Counted from the stretch's first letter, positions 52,174 to 62,036 are shown. The stretch is DNA of 64,000 nucleotides from Candidatus Eisenbacteria bacterium (GCA_018831195.1 JAHJDP010000087.1:62001-126000), one strand, 5' to 3'. The notes: generated from the letters alone by a model not told the origin. Made by a program: numbers and translations.

Positions 52174-53462
52174 AAATAATTATCGCAAACAACCGCTATT
52201 TTGTATCAGGCGGGCCCGAGCGATATCTTTTCTCTGTTAAACAATTGCTGGCCGATAGAGGACACGAAGTCATTCCCTTTTCGGTCAACTACTCAAAAAC
52301 CGAACCGACCCCCTACCAATCCTATTTTGTCGATCCGCCGGCCGGCCCTGAACAGGTTTATTATGGGGACATCAAACCGATGACGCCCCGCAGGATAATG
52401 ACCCTGCTGTCCCGTTCGTTCTATTCGCTCAGCTCCCGTAATGCGATGATTCGCCTCATCCGGCACACAAATGCCGATATTGTCTATATTCTTCACTGTT
52501 CAAATTTTCTCTCCCCCTCTATTATAGACGGCGCCCACCATTGCGGCGTTCCTGTCGTCACGCGGCTGTCCGATTTCCATCTCTTTGCGCCTTGTTATCT
52601 CTTCTTGCGGGATGGAGAACCGTGCGAACTGTGCGCCTATGGCGACTTCTACAATGCTCTCCGTTACAAATGCCTTCAAAATTCGATTTCCGTCTCGTTG
52701 GCCAGAGTCGGCGCCATGCTGTTTCACCGGCTCATCGGACTGCAGTCGCGGGTCAGCGCCTATGCCGCCCCCTCTGAATATTTAAGAGCCAAGGTCGTTC
52801 AACTTGGTTTACCCGGAAACAAAGTTCATCTTTTACCGAGTTTTGTACAGATGACCCCCAACGAGCATGAAACATCAGAGAAAGCACCGGACGGCTTGGG
52901 TGATTTTGTTTACTTCGGCCGGCTGAGCCCCGAGAAGGGTCTGGATATTCTTCTCAAAGCCTATGCCTTGTTTCTTCGGAAGACGCCGGAGCCCATCGAG
53001 AATCAACCCCGCCTGGTCCTCGCCGGCTGGGAGACCGATGAGTCGGAAAGGCTCCAGCGGACAATCCCGCCGGAGATCCAGGACAATGTTCGCTTCGCCG
53101 GCGCTCTCGAGGGCGACGCGCTGCGGCGGCTCGTCGGAAGGGCCCGGGCGACCATCCTGCCGAGTCTTTGCTATGAGAACAGCCCGATGGCCCTGCTCGA
53201 GTCGATGTCCTGGGGAACGCCGGTGATTGCCTCCCGGATCGGATCGCTCCCCGAGGTCATCCGACACGAGGAAACCGGTCTTCTCGTTGAGCCAGGCTCT
53301 CCTACCGATCTGGCCCAGGCGCTGGCGCGGGCGGCCGGCGACCCCGGCCTGATCGCGAAGATGTCGCTCCAAGCACAGCAAGAGGCTTTCTCTCGTTTCG
53401 GAGCTGATCTACACTACGACAGGCTTCTTAAGATATTCGGGATGGCTGTGGAAACTCGCTGA
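52170..53462 (+). CDS. GT4-family glycosyltransferase
   Basis: TTG at 52170 overlaps the polymerase stop codon (52171-52173), which suggests translational coupling. The 430-residue GT-B enzyme has SGGPERYLFSVKQLL at the start, a Cys-rich segment (CELCAYGDFYNALRYKC) in the N-terminal domain, and the donor-side YFGRLSPEKGLDILLKAYA. It also carries SLCYENSPMALLESMSWGTP with the E-x7-E pair. It adds a sugar to the repeat unit. Confidence 0.9.
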   Translation: MKIIIANNRYFVSGGPERYLFSVKQLLADRGHEVIPFSVNYSKTEPTPYQSYFVDPPAGPEQVYYGDIKPMTPRRIMTLLSRSFYSLSSRNAMIRLIRHTNADIVYILHCSNFLSPSIIDGAHHCGVPVVTRLSDFHLFAPCYLFLRDGEPCELCAYGDFYNALRYKCLQNSISVSLARVGAMLFHRLIGLQSRVSAYAAPSEYLRAKVVQLGLPGNKVHLLPSFVQMTPNEHETSEKAPDGLGDFVYFGRLSPEKGLDILLKAYALFLRKTPEPIENQPRLVLAGWETDESERLQRTIPPEIQDNVRFAGALEGDALRRLVGRARATILPSLCYENSPMALLESMSWGTPVIASRIGSLPEVIRHEETGLLVEPGSPTDLAQALARAAGDPGLIAKMSLQAQQEAFSRFGADLHYDRLLKIFGMAVETR

Positions 53463-53471
53463 GGGGGAAGC

Positions 53472-54329
53472 ATGGCGCGCGTACTAGTCACTGGGGCGAG
53501 GGGCATGTTGGGTGGAGATCTTTGTCCGATCTGGAGGAGTTTCGGGTATGAAGTCCTCGAAACCGATATCGAGGATCTGGATGTTCGGAATCAGGAGAAG
53601 GTGCGCTCCGTATTTGAGACCTTTCAGCCGGATATCCTTCTTCATCTCGCCGCCGAGACCGATGTCGATGGATGTGAATTGCGGCCCGACGAAACCTATC
53701 AAACGAATACGCTCGGCACCCGGTACCTCGCCATGGCTTGCCGCGATTCACAGGCGCGGATGGTTTATATCAGCACGGCGAGTGTCTTCTCGGGGAAAAA
53801 GCCGACGCCCTATACCGAGTTTGATATCCCCGATCCTTTGAGCGCCTACTCGGGTTCGAAGCTCGCCGGCGAGAAGATTGTGCAGAATCTCGTTGTTGAT
53901 CACTATATCTGCCGGGCCGGGTGGATGTTCGGCGGTGGAGCCGCCGACAAGAAGTTCGTCGCGAAGATTATGGAGCTTGCCCGTTCGCGTCCGGAGCTCA
54001 AGGTCGTTAACGACAAGTTTGGAACGCCGACCTATACAAAAGATTTCGCCGCGGCTCTTCATACGGTGATTCAGCGCGCGGTGCCCGGTATCTATCACCT
54101 CGCCAATGAAGGCACCGCCTCCCGCTTTGAAATTGCACAGGCCATTCTCAAGATTGGCAACATCACAACGTGCAAGTTGATTCCCGTCTCGTCGGCCCAC
54201 TTCCCGCTTGCCGCGGCGCGTCCGCGTATGGAAGCGATTGAGAATCTCATGTTAAAGCTTCTTGGACTGCCCAGCCAGCCCTATTGGCGTGAGGCTCTTG
54301 AGCGGTATATTCATGAGCGTCTCTCTTGA
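53472..54329 (+). CDS. rfbD: dTDP-4-dehydrorhamnose reductase-like protein
   Basis: This 285-residue SDR enzyme has the NAD(P) loop VTGARGMLGGDL at the start, LLHLAAETDVDGCE, YISTASVFSG, the active-site Tyr-x3-Lys in YSGSKLAGE, and PTYTKDFAAAL, which fit RmlD. It would make dTDP-L-rhamnose, the last step of the pathway. No rmlA, rmlB or rmlC is present here, so it may use another route or rely on genes elsewhere. It starts nine bases after the previous gene and is overlapped by the next one. Confidence 0.85.
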   Translation: MARVLVTGARGMLGGDLCPIWRSFGYEVLETDIEDLDVRNQEKVRSVFETFQPDILLHLAAETDVDGCELRPDETYQTNTLGTRYLAMACRDSQARMVYISTASVFSGKKPTPYTEFDIPDPLSAYSGSKLAGEKIVQNLVVDHYICRAGWMFGGGAADKKFVAKIMELARSRPELKVVNDKFGTPTYTKDFAAALHTVIQRAVPGIYHLANEGTASRFEIAQAILKIGNITTCKLIPVSSAHFPLAAARPRMEAIENLMLKLLGLPSQPYWREALERYIHERLS

Positions 54330-55563
54330 ACAGAAGGAAGCAAGGAAGGTTTCCGCCGATCGAGAGCTGCCGGCCGGGGCCGCTGCCGTGACACACAAAA
54401 TCCAAGAAAAACCCAAACGCAGCTTGCGGATCGCCATGGCGGGCATCCGGGGCCTACCACCCCGTTATGGCGGAAGCGAAACCTGCGTCGACGAATTGGG
54501 CCGATTTCTGCATTCCTGGGATCACGCGGTTACCGTCTACAGCCGGATATACAAAGGGGATCACGCTGCGCGGCCTGATTCCTACCACAACATGAAGCTT
54601 GTTTATTTTCATTCGTTGAAGCAAAAGAACCTTGATACCCCTTTCCATTCTTTGCTTGTCAGCCTGCATCTCCTTTTCAAGGGCACCCAGGATGTCGTTC
54701 ATTTTCACGGTGTCGGGAATAGTCTCTTTCTGCCCTTTTTCCGCCTCTCCCCCGTAGCCACCGTCGTTACGGTCGACGGGCGCGACTGGGATCGCGGGAA
54801 ATGGGGCTTCCTGGCCCGGAAAATCTTAAAACTCTCGGCAAAAATGGCCGTTCGTTTCGCCGACGGCATCATTACAGACACGCCGGAAGCTCAAAAGCTC
54901 TACCGTGAGGAGTTCAACCGCGAAACAACCTATATCCCTTACGGCGCCCACACTGAAACGATTGAAACCCAAGTGGCGCTGGAGAAGTGGGGCCTGAAAC
55001 CCGGCCGGTATATTCTCTTTGTGGGCCGCTTTATTCCGGAGAAGGGTATTCAGTATCTTGTCGATGCTTATAACGGGCTCGAAACGGACTTCCCTCTCGT
55101 CCTCGTCGGTGGAAATGAATATGACCTCGCCTTTGTTCAAAAGTTAAAGAATTTTGCAAGACCCGGCATCATCTTTCCCGGATTTGTCTTCGGACGGCCA
55201 TTTGAGGAATTATTGCAACACTGTGCCCTCTATGTACAACCCTCGGATGTCGAGGGGACTTCTCCGGTTCTGTTGAATGCCATGGCTCTGGGCCGCTGCG
55301 TTATTGTCAGCGGCATCAAAGAAAACCTTGACGTTGTTGAGAAAACCGCTCTCTCTTTCTCTCCCGGATCAAGCGGGCATCTTGCTGAAATCATGAAACA
55401 AGCCCTTAATGATGAAGGACTCCGGAAGGATCTCGGCCGCATGGCCCAAGATCGTGTTCGGGTGGTCTATAGCTGGGAAACGGTTTCTAAATCCCACCTC
55501 GAGGCCTACTATGCCGCCCTGGAGGTGAAAAGAGGCGGGGCGCGTCCCGATGTTGCCACATAG
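54313..55563 (+). CDS. GT4-family glycosyltransferase (DUF1972-type)
   Basis: ATG 54313 overlaps the end of the rmlD-like gene by 17 bp; the frame is open from 54262. The 416-residue enzyme has the DUF1972-type opening RIAMAGIRGLPPRYGGSET, then VTVDGRDWDRGKWG, and the donor half ILFVGRFIPEKGIQYLVDAY and YVQPSDVEGTSPVLLNAMA. In this family many members transfer rhamnose or related deoxysugars, which agrees with RmlD next door. This is an inference. Confidence 0.88.
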   Translation: MSVSLEQKEARKVSADRELPAGAAAVTHKIQEKPKRSLRIAMAGIRGLPPRYGGSETCVDELGRFLHSWDHAVTVYSRIYKGDHAARPDSYHNMKLVYFHSLKQKNLDTPFHSLLVSLHLLFKGTQDVVHFHGVGNSLFLPFFRLSPVATVVTVDGRDWDRGKWGFLARKILKLSAKMAVRFADGIITDTPEAQKLYREEFNRETTYIPYGAHTETIETQVALEKWGLKPGRYILFVGRFIPEKGIQYLVDAYNGLETDFPLVLVGGNEYDLAFVQKLKNFARPGIIFPGFVFGRPFEELLQHCALYVQPSDVEGTSPVLLNAMALGRCVIVSGIKENLDVVEKTALSFSPGSSGHLAEIMKQALNDEGLRKDLGRMAQDRVRVVYSWETVSKSHLEAYYAALEVKRGGARPDVAT

Positions 55564-56941
55564 AATTTCCGAGTTTTATATCCGTACGATTCAAAGCCGG
55601 AAGGAGCAGCCGATCTATGCGGCACTGAATGAACTCCGCACTCAATGGTTTTGGGATCGCAGAAAAATCGATCAATTCAAACTCGAGAGACTCAACCGGC
55701 TCCTGAAACATGCAGCGGAAGCCGTGCCGTATTACAAAACCCTATTTCAAGAGCATCGCGTCAGATTACCCCTGGCAAGCCTGGAGGACCTCTCCAGGAT
55801 CCCCCCCCTTCTTCGCGACAATATCCGCTCGGCCGGCGATTCGATCCTGGCGACAAATCTGCCGGCATCCTCCTTTTTAAAAAGGAAAACGGGCGGGTCG
55901 ACCGCCGAACCGCTCGTCGTTTATCAAACACCGGAATACCGGGTCTGGTCCGAGGCAAGCGTGCGTTTCAGCCGCGAGCTGACCGGTTATACCCCCGGGC
56001 GGAGCCAAATGTTTGTTTGGGGCGCCCCCGGGGATCTTGCCCAGCGTTCTTCTTTCCGGGCCCGCGCCCGGGAGACTTTGATGAATTCGAAGGTTGTCGA
56101 TGCTTTTCATATCGGCGCGAGCGAAGTCATCCGGACGCTGGATTGGATGGAGCGGGCTCATCCACATTTTCTTTGGGCCTATGCCGGCGCCGCGACTCAA
56201 TTGGCCAGAGCCGCCCTTGTATCAAAGCCCGGCCTATTTCTCACAGCGGCACAGATCACCGCAGAGGTTCTAACGCCGCAGGCCCGCCGTCTGATTTCAG
56301 AGGCATTCCACTGCCCGGTCTTCGAGCGGTACGGGAGCCGGGAGGTCTCGGTTGTCTCGGCGGAGTGCGATCAACACGAGGGAATGCATATTCTCGAAAC
56401 ATTAAACCATGTCGAGATCGTCGATGGTGAAGGCCGGCCCGCGCCGGAGGGTACGGCGGGCCGCATCCTTGTGACGAATCTCACAAATGACGCCCTTCCC
56501 CACATCCGCTATGAAATCGGCGACCTCGGAACAATGTCTGTGGCGCCCTGTTCCTGCGGATGCAAAACCAACCGTCTCTCCGCCATCCATGGACGCATCT
56601 GTGACGGAATCGCAACGCCCGACGGCCAATGGATTCACGGTTACTTCTTCCTTGAAATGATGCTTCATGTTCAAGGAGTCGAAAAGCTCCGGCTTATACA
56701 AGAACAGGATGGATGGTCTATTCGGATCGAACTCATCACAGGACCAACCGCCGATCGTCCCGCCATTGAGACCGGTCTCACCGAACTGATTCACCGGAAG
56801 GGGCACCAAAAATTCATGATCACCTTCGCCTATCCGGAGAGAATGGACCCCTCGGCCTCAGGCAAAATGGAATTTATACAGAGTCATTACCGGTCTGAAG
56901 GAAATCCTCTCGGTCCGCCCTCGCCGGGGCCGCGGTCATGA
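55550..56941 (+). CDS. CapK/PaaK-like adenylate-forming enzyme
   Basis: This 463-residue protein overlaps the preceding gene by 14 bp. It carries the phenylacetate-CoA ligase-like adenylate-forming fold: RKTGGSTAEPL (P-loop-like T/SGG-S-T/G near residue 112), FERYGSREVSVVSAEC (the YG-x-x-E motif), HIRYEIGDLGT (Asp contact to the ribose), and a C-terminal CxCxC (CSCGC). Related CapK-type proteins occur in capsule clusters and may activate an acyl or amino-acid substituent. The exact substrate is not known. Confidence 0.82.
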   Translation: MLPHRISEFYIRTIQSRKEQPIYAALNELRTQWFWDRRKIDQFKLERLNRLLKHAAEAVPYYKTLFQEHRVRLPLASLEDLSRIPPLLRDNIRSAGDSILATNLPASSFLKRKTGGSTAEPLVVYQTPEYRVWSEASVRFSRELTGYTPGRSQMFVWGAPGDLAQRSSFRARARETLMNSKVVDAFHIGASEVIRTLDWMERAHPHFLWAYAGAATQLARAALVSKPGLFLTAAQITAEVLTPQARRLISEAFHCPVFERYGSREVSVVSAECDQHEGMHILETLNHVEIVDGEGRPAPEGTAGRILVTNLTNDALPHIRYEIGDLGTMSVAPCSCGCKTNRLSAIHGRICDGIATPDGQWIHGYFFLEMMLHVQGVEKLRLIQEQDGWSIRIELITGPTADRPAIETGLTELIHRKGHQKFMITFAYPERMDPSASGKMEFIQSHYRSEGNPLGPPSPGPRS

Positions 56942-58167
56942 GCGCCGCTTCTGCTCGCATGACACCTATCCGCACAACACCCGTTCATATAACAATGGTG
57001 ACCGGGGGACCGTTCCCCGCGCTGGGTGGAGCTGAAATCCAGGCCCTTCGCCTGGCAAAAGCCCTGAAAGAGTCCGGGTATCAAATTGAAATAATGTGCC
57101 TCAATGCCGCCGGCGCACAAAAGAGAAATGAATTCGTGGATTCAATCCCGGTTCATCGTGTCGGCGTCTTCACCTTTTCGACGCCGGGAGGAAAACACCG
57201 ATTAGGTTCTCTCTCCTCCTTTCCCGCTGTTTTCACAACAATGCTTCGCCGGAAACCGCGGCCACATCTTATACACCTGCATCTACTCACCCGGGCGACA
57301 CTCGCCGCTGCGCTGGCCGGCCGTTTTATGGGAATCCCCGTGATCGCCAAGCTCGGCAACAGCGGCCGGCGATTTGACTTCCGGCAGATCCGCGAAACCT
57401 ACTTCGAAGGAGCTCTCCTCGCTTACCTCTTCAAGCAATCCATCTCGGCCTTTATCGCTCCAAGCTCCGCTGTGTCTGCGGATCTATTGAATGAAGGTAT
57501 TAAAGTGAAGGATATTGTCTCGATCCCCAATGGCGTGGATCTTGAGTATTTCTCAAGGGAAGCGGCCGCTCCTTCGGAAGCGCCGCCGGGCTTCACCTTT
57601 GTCTACACAGGAACCCTGAAAAAGAAAAAGAATTTGCACATTCTTATCGAGGCTTTCGCCAAGGCGCAGGCCGATGCCGGCGGGCGACTCAACCTCATCA
57701 TTGTTGGAGACGGACCCGAGCGCCGGACTCTTGAAACCCTCGCCGCAGAACACCATCTCACCGGCCGAATCACTTTTGCCGGCGGCCATCAGGATGTCCG
57801 GCCATGGCTTTCCCTGGCGGATGCCTTTGTCTTGCCGTCGGAAGCGGAAGGCCTGCCGAATGCCCTCATGGAGGCGATGGCTTTCTCTCTTCCGGCCATC
57901 GCCACGGGTGTCGGAGGTTCGCTCGAATTGATAGATCCCGCCAGGAGTTCCTTCGCCTCTCCGCCGGGCCGATTCTATGAAGCCCGGCACGGCATTCTCG
58001 TCACACCGGGTGATATCCAAGGGCTGGCCGGCGCCTTGACAAAAATGGCGGAGAACGCGGAAAGGAATCGAGTTTTGGGGGAATCCGCCCGCAGGCATAT
58101 CGAAGAAAATTATACTCTCACCAATATTGCGAAGAAGTATGAGGAATTGTATCAGTCGCTAATCTAA
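56938..58167 (+). CDS. GT4-family glycosyltransferase
   Basis: ATG 56938 overlaps the CapK-like stop by 4 bp. The 409-residue GT-B enzyme has VTGGPFPALGGAEIQALRLA at the start, SIPNGVDLEYF, YTGTLKKKKNLHILIEAFA, and VLPSEAEGLPNALMEAMAFS with the E-x7-E donor pair. It is the last forward gene of the locus and its end overlaps by 9 bp the convergent flippase gene. Confidence 0.9.
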   Translation: MSAASARMTPIRTTPVHITMVTGGPFPALGGAEIQALRLAKALKESGYQIEIMCLNAAGAQKRNEFVDSIPVHRVGVFTFSTPGGKHRLGSLSSFPAVFTTMLRRKPRPHLIHLHLLTRATLAAALAGRFMGIPVIAKLGNSGRRFDFRQIRETYFEGALLAYLFKQSISAFIAPSSAVSADLLNEGIKVKDIVSIPNGVDLEYFSREAAAPSEAPPGFTFVYTGTLKKKKNLHILIEAFAKAQADAGGRLNLIIVGDGPERRTLETLAAEHHLTGRITFAGGHQDVRPWLSLADAFVLPSEAEGLPNALMEAMAFSLPAIATGVGGSLELIDPARSSFASPPGRFYEARHGILVTPGDIQGLAGALTKMAENAERNRVLGESARRHIEENYTLTNIAKKYEELYQSLI

Positions 58168-59601
58168 ACGCAGCCAGCTTCTGATGCCGCCCAAAGGCCC
58201 GCGCCAACCCAGCCAGATCACCGTCAGAAAAACCGCCGCACCCAGGATCAATCCAACGATCAATGCCGGCAGGAATGCGAGGCCGCCGGCCACCCCGCGC
58301 ACGGCAAGAAACATCCCAAGGGAAGCAAGAGCGGGCCAGATATAAGCGGCCGGTGAAGGTTTCAATCCGGCCTTGCGGTTTAGAACAAATATCAAATAAG
58401 CAAAACCAAGCAGGAATCCGCCGGTTTGCGCCCAGGCGATTCCAACCAGGCCGAGCAGGGGTGCGAAGGCGGCATAGAGGAGTATTGTTGAAACGGAAAT
58501 AACAATCTCTTGGCCGACAATAAACCGGGGAGGCGCCAGCTGAAGAACAAAACCTCTTTGAAATTGTGTCATCCCAAACACAGCGGCGGCCACTCCGAGG
58601 GCCGCAAGAATCGGGCCCGCATCCGTGTATTTTTCCCCGCCATAAGCGACCACAAGCCAGGGCGCTAATGCGCTGAGCCCCAGACCGACCGCGGCGACAA
58701 AGCCGGTCACGACATGGCTGGTTTTATAGTAGAAGCGCTTCAATCGATCTCCCCCCTGATCCCGCAATTCGGCGATCCGTGGAAGAATCGGCTGATTCAT
58801 CGCCTCAATGAGAACCAGGGCGTAGCTCACTAATTTCTTCGCCACAAAGAACTCGGCGAGAGCCGATGGATCGAAAAAGACGGCGATAACCGTTTGATCA
58901 AGCTGCATATAGGTGGAGCGGAGAATATTGTGCAACCAGTACATCCGGCTTCGTGGAAACAAAGAAGCCAGCGGTTGCGGAGCCCCGAATATAAAATCCC
59001 TGACCGAATAGGCCATCATGATTATGCCCAGAATCGTTCCCGCCAAAAAACCGATGAAATATCCCCACAATCCCATTGTGAGGAAGAGCGTTACAGCCAG
59101 GACTCTTTGAACCGTTTGGGTTGTAAAAAAGATCCAGCTGCTGGGCTTGAAGCGTTGAAGCGCCGTGTGCGCCAATCTCAATCCATCCAACACGACCATG
59201 AGATAAGCCGTAACAATGACAAGACGGATATGCGCAAGATAGTCACCGGTATCAAGAATGAGCTTTGACACCGGCGCAGCCAGAAACTCCAGAATAAGGC
59301 AACCTATGCCCCCAACGATAACTCGATAAAATATTTGACTGCTGACAAGGCGGCGGGCGGTCTCCTCATCGTCTCGGGCCAGAAGGCCGGGAACCTCGCG
59401 GATACAGAGTGTCGGCAATCCAAATCCGCAGAAGATGGGAAACCAACTCGCCAGGATCTGCAGTGACGCAAAGAGGGCCATCTCTTCTTTTGTTAGGATT
59501 CTTGCAATATAGGCCATAAAGGCGAAGGAAACCAAAGCAACAGCCACCCGTGATCCGGCGATGTGACCCGATGAGACGAGAAGGTTTGGGCGGGGCTTCA
59601 T
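58159..59601 (-). CDS. Wzx-like polysaccharide flippase
   Basis: ATG 59601 (MKPRPNLLVSSG) is preferred; the frame runs upstream only to a TTG at 59655. The 480-residue inner-membrane protein has about fourteen spans. Features include SRVAVALVSFAFMAYIARIL near the start (typical MOP/Wzx opening), ALQRFKPSSWIFF, and the loop FFVAKKLVSYALVLIEAMNQ. It would flip undecaprenyl-linked repeat units made by the glycosyltransferases. It is transcribed toward them. Confidence 0.85.
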   Translation of the reverse strand: MKPRPNLLVSSGHIAGSRVAVALVSFAFMAYIARILTKEEMALFASLQILASWFPIFCGFGLPTLCIREVPGLLARDDEETARRLVSSQIFYRVIVGGIGCLILEFLAAPVSKLILDTGDYLAHIRLVIVTAYLMVVLDGLRLAHTALQRFKPSSWIFFTTQTVQRVLAVTLFLTMGLWGYFIGFLAGTILGIIMMAYSVRDFIFGAPQPLASLFPRSRMYWLHNILRSTYMQLDQTVIAVFFDPSALAEFFVAKKLVSYALVLIEAMNQPILPRIAELRDQGGDRLKRFYYKTSHVVTGFVAAVGLGLSALAPWLVVAYGGEKYTDAGPILAALGVAAAVFGMTQFQRGFVLQLAPPRFIVGQEIVISVSTILLYAAFAPLLGLVGIAWAQTGGFLLGFAYLIFVLNRKAGLKPSPAAYIWPALASLGMFLAVRGVAGGLAFLPALIVGLILGAAVFLTVIWLGWRGPLGGIRSWLRLD

Positions 59602-59692
59602 CTGGTTTCGGTCCCTTTGGTCCTTTTTCCCGAAATGGGGTTCATGGGATCTCAACGAAAGGTCTTACGTCGGCTGATCTTAGACGACCGGC

Positions 59693-59721
59693 TTGACAGT
59701 TCCCACCCGTGTGGGACAACA
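59693..59721 (+). promoter_or_regulatory. Possible promoter with a palindrome in the spacer
   Basis: TTGACA (59693-59698) is a perfect -35 box. TCCCAC-CCGT-GTGGGA (59701-59716) is a perfect 6-bp-arm inverted repeat in the spacer and could be an operator. The -10 (ACAACA) is weak. It lies just upstream of the riboswitch. Confidence 0.35.
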
Positions 59722-59740
59722 TGGCGTCAGTCACAATGCT

Positions 59741-59935
59741 TCCTGGTGCTTCGGTGATCGTCTCACATCACCGGGCAAAAGGGAAAACGGACAAAAGCCG
59801 TTGCGGGCCCGCCGCTGTAGTCGGGGACCGGTTCCGTACGATGCCACTTTCGCAATGCCATAGCGCAAAGGCGATGGGAAGGCACGGAAACCGGGTCGAT
59901 CCGAGAGCCAGAAGACCTGCCGGGAAGCGATCCAG
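59741..59935 (+). ncRNA. Cobalamin riboswitch
   Basis: The layout matches the B12-box family: GGTGCTTCGGTGATCG with a paired CTCACATCACCG, GGGAAAACGG, GCCGCTGTAGTCGG, GCCACTTTCGC, ATGGGAAGGC (59875-59884) and AGAGCCAGAAGACCTGCC (59904-59921). These are the conserved cores of the adenosyl- or hydroxo-cobalamin aptamer. It is followed 30 bp later by the receptor start, so B12 should repress the receptor and the next gene, probably at translation or by early termination. Confidence 0.93.
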
Positions 59936-59964
59936 AATCATTCCTTTCGTGGAGCGGAGGAAAT

Positions 59965-61995
59965 GTGATCCGATCGATCCCGCTTGCCGCCTTCTTGGCC
60001 CTAACGCTGATGGCGCCCACCCTTCAATCTCCTTTGGCCCAATGCTTTTGGCCGGAGGTCGTCGATACCATTCGGGTCGAGGGCCGGCGCCCGACAGTGG
60101 TCGAGCGCCTGGAGAGCCGCTCTGGTTTTACAACGGTCATTCCCCTTGGAAGCGGGGTGCCCGCGAGCCGGGATCTCTCCGATTTACTGGATCGCACCGC
60201 CGGGACTCACATCCACCGCTACGGCGGACTCGGCTCTTTCTCGCTCGCCAGCATCCGTGGAAGCGCGCCGGGGCAAGTCACCCTTTGCCTCGACGGCGTT
60301 CCCATCTCAGCGTCGGGCAACGGGTTCGTCAACCTCGCGCTGTTGCCCATCGGCCACCTCGCCCGGGCCGAGATTTACCGCGGTTCGCAAACACAATCGT
60401 TCGGCGGGCCTCCCGCGGCGGGGGTCATCAACCTTGTCACACCCAGTGATTTGCAGATCCCCTTTCAGCTCGCTGTGGCGGCGGGAAATTACAATACGCA
60501 ATCGGTGCTGGGGCAGTGGGGCGGCGATCTCGGATCGTTTAAGACTTTCCTCTCCGGGCAATACCGGCGGAGCGACGGTGATTTCGAATACCTCTCCGGC
60601 AACGGTACAATGTTAAACTCCGATGATGACCATCTCGAAAAGCGGAGGAATAACGATTTCGAAGAATCATCCCTGCTATGGAAGATAACCCGGGGGCACC
60701 GCCGAAAGCTCCTCGCCAGTTATACGGGCCGTCTCACCATACGGGAAAACGGCGTTCCGGGTCATAAGGACCTCCAGACGGAACACGTTCGATATCGCAG
60801 CGATCAAACCCGCCATCAGGCCAATTTCCATATCCGCCCCGATCTTCCCTTCTCCCCGTGGTTCGATCTTTCCGCACATCTCGAGCGTATTCGCGACCGG
60901 TACAGCAATGTCGAGGGAGAGATCGGTCTCGGGAAATCCAAGACCGATGACCGGACGCGGGAGGAGGGATACCGGGTAAGCTTCAGCACACCGTCGCTTC
61001 CCTGCCGCCAGGAACCGAAGTTCTTTTTTGAGGCTCGCACCGAACGCTGGACCCCAAATGATTTGTTAAAGGATACATCAGGCTTTACGCGCACGCGCCG
61101 GCATCGCACGGCGGCCCTGGAAGACCGCATCGTTTTCGGGCGTTGGACTCTCGAGGCGGCCTATCGCTGGACGCGCGCCGCTGACAACTACGGCGGTCCG
61201 GTTGTCTGGGGACGCCCACCGAGCGCTGCGCCGGAGCGGGTTCACCGGCACGAAGGCCCCGCCTACGGCCTGCGGTTCGATCTTGGCTGGAACTGCGTCG
61301 CGAAGGCCAACCGCGGCACGATTGTCCGATTCCCCACCTTCCCAGAGCTCTTCGGCTCCAATGGCCTGCAAGACGGCAATCCAAAACTCAAGCCGGAGAG
61401 CGGTCTTCAATGGGACGCCGGACTTCAATATCTCCCGGAGTATCCGTTCCGGCTGGAAAGCGCCTATTTTGAAAGAATCGTTGAAGACCAGATTTATCTT
61501 CTACAAAACAGCCAGCGAACGGTGAAAGCCGACAATCTTGACCGGGCATGGGTTCGTGGCGTTGAATCCTCGGCCTTCTGGGCCGGCAGGCTTCCGGGCC
61601 GGGTTTGGTTCGAGTTGCTGGCGAACCACACCTGGCAGGAGGCGACCGATATCGGCCATAGCCGGACCTATCACGGCAAACGCATTCCGAATCTGCCGCG
61701 GAATGAGGAATATATTTCAACCGCCCTCCACCGTGATGGATGGGGGCTTCGATGGGAAGTTATGGCCAAGTCATTGAGCTATTGGCATCGGTACAACAAA
61801 TCGGAGCAAAAAACACCAGCATATACAATTCACGATTTCACTATCGAACGGACTTTAGGATCCGGGCAATGGAAAATTCGAACCGTCGTCAGCAATGTGA
61901 TGGATAGGCGGGTGGAAGATATCGATGGGTACCCCCTGCCCGGCCGCCATTTCATCGTGGAATTCATTATGACGCCTGGAAACCCAGCACACTAA
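59965..61995 (+). CDS. TonB-dependent outer-membrane receptor, B12 regulated (BtuB-like)
   Basis: GTG 59965 has GGAGCGGAGG upstream. The 676-residue protein starts with a signal peptide (about 1-25). The plug is shown by SRDLSDLLDRTAGTHIHRYG, FSLASIRGSAPGQVTLCLDG and AAGVINLVTP, and is followed by about twenty amphipathic strands. The C-terminus ends SNVMDRRVEDIDGYPLPGRH and FIVEFIM, with a terminal aromatic pattern as in BtuB. The cobalamin riboswitch upstream supports uptake of B12 or another corrinoid. Confidence 0.9.
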   Translation: MIRSIPLAAFLALTLMAPTLQSPLAQCFWPEVVDTIRVEGRRPTVVERLESRSGFTTVIPLGSGVPASRDLSDLLDRTAGTHIHRYGGLGSFSLASIRGSAPGQVTLCLDGVPISASGNGFVNLALLPIGHLARAEIYRGSQTQSFGGPPAAGVINLVTPSDLQIPFQLAVAAGNYNTQSVLGQWGGDLGSFKTFLSGQYRRSDGDFEYLSGNGTMLNSDDDHLEKRRNNDFEESSLLWKITRGHRRKLLASYTGRLTIRENGVPGHKDLQTEHVRYRSDQTRHQANFHIRPDLPFSPWFDLSAHLERIRDRYSNVEGEIGLGKSKTDDRTREEGYRVSFSTPSLPCRQEPKFFFEARTERWTPNDLLKDTSGFTRTRRHRTAALEDRIVFGRWTLEAAYRWTRAADNYGGPVVWGRPPSAAPERVHRHEGPAYGLRFDLGWNCVAKANRGTIVRFPTFPELFGSNGLQDGNPKLKPESGLQWDAGLQYLPEYPFRLESAYFERIVEDQIYLLQNSQRTVKADNLDRAWVRGVESSAFWAGRLPGRVWFELLANHTWQEATDIGHSRTYHGKRIPNLPRNEEYISTALHRDGWGLRWEVMAKSLSYWHRYNKSEQKTPAYTIHDFTIERTLGSGQWKIRTVVSNVMDRRVEDIDGYPLPGRHFIVEFIMTPGNPAH

Positions 61996-62036
61996 ATCCA
62001 CACACAAATCTTAACCGCCGCGGCGGAGGTCAAACG

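Noticed and set aside
55645..56430. 261-codon forward frame inside the CapK-like gene
   Set aside because: It overlaps the recognisable adenylate-forming domain in another frame and is rich in Arg, Pro and Gly as expected for a shadow.
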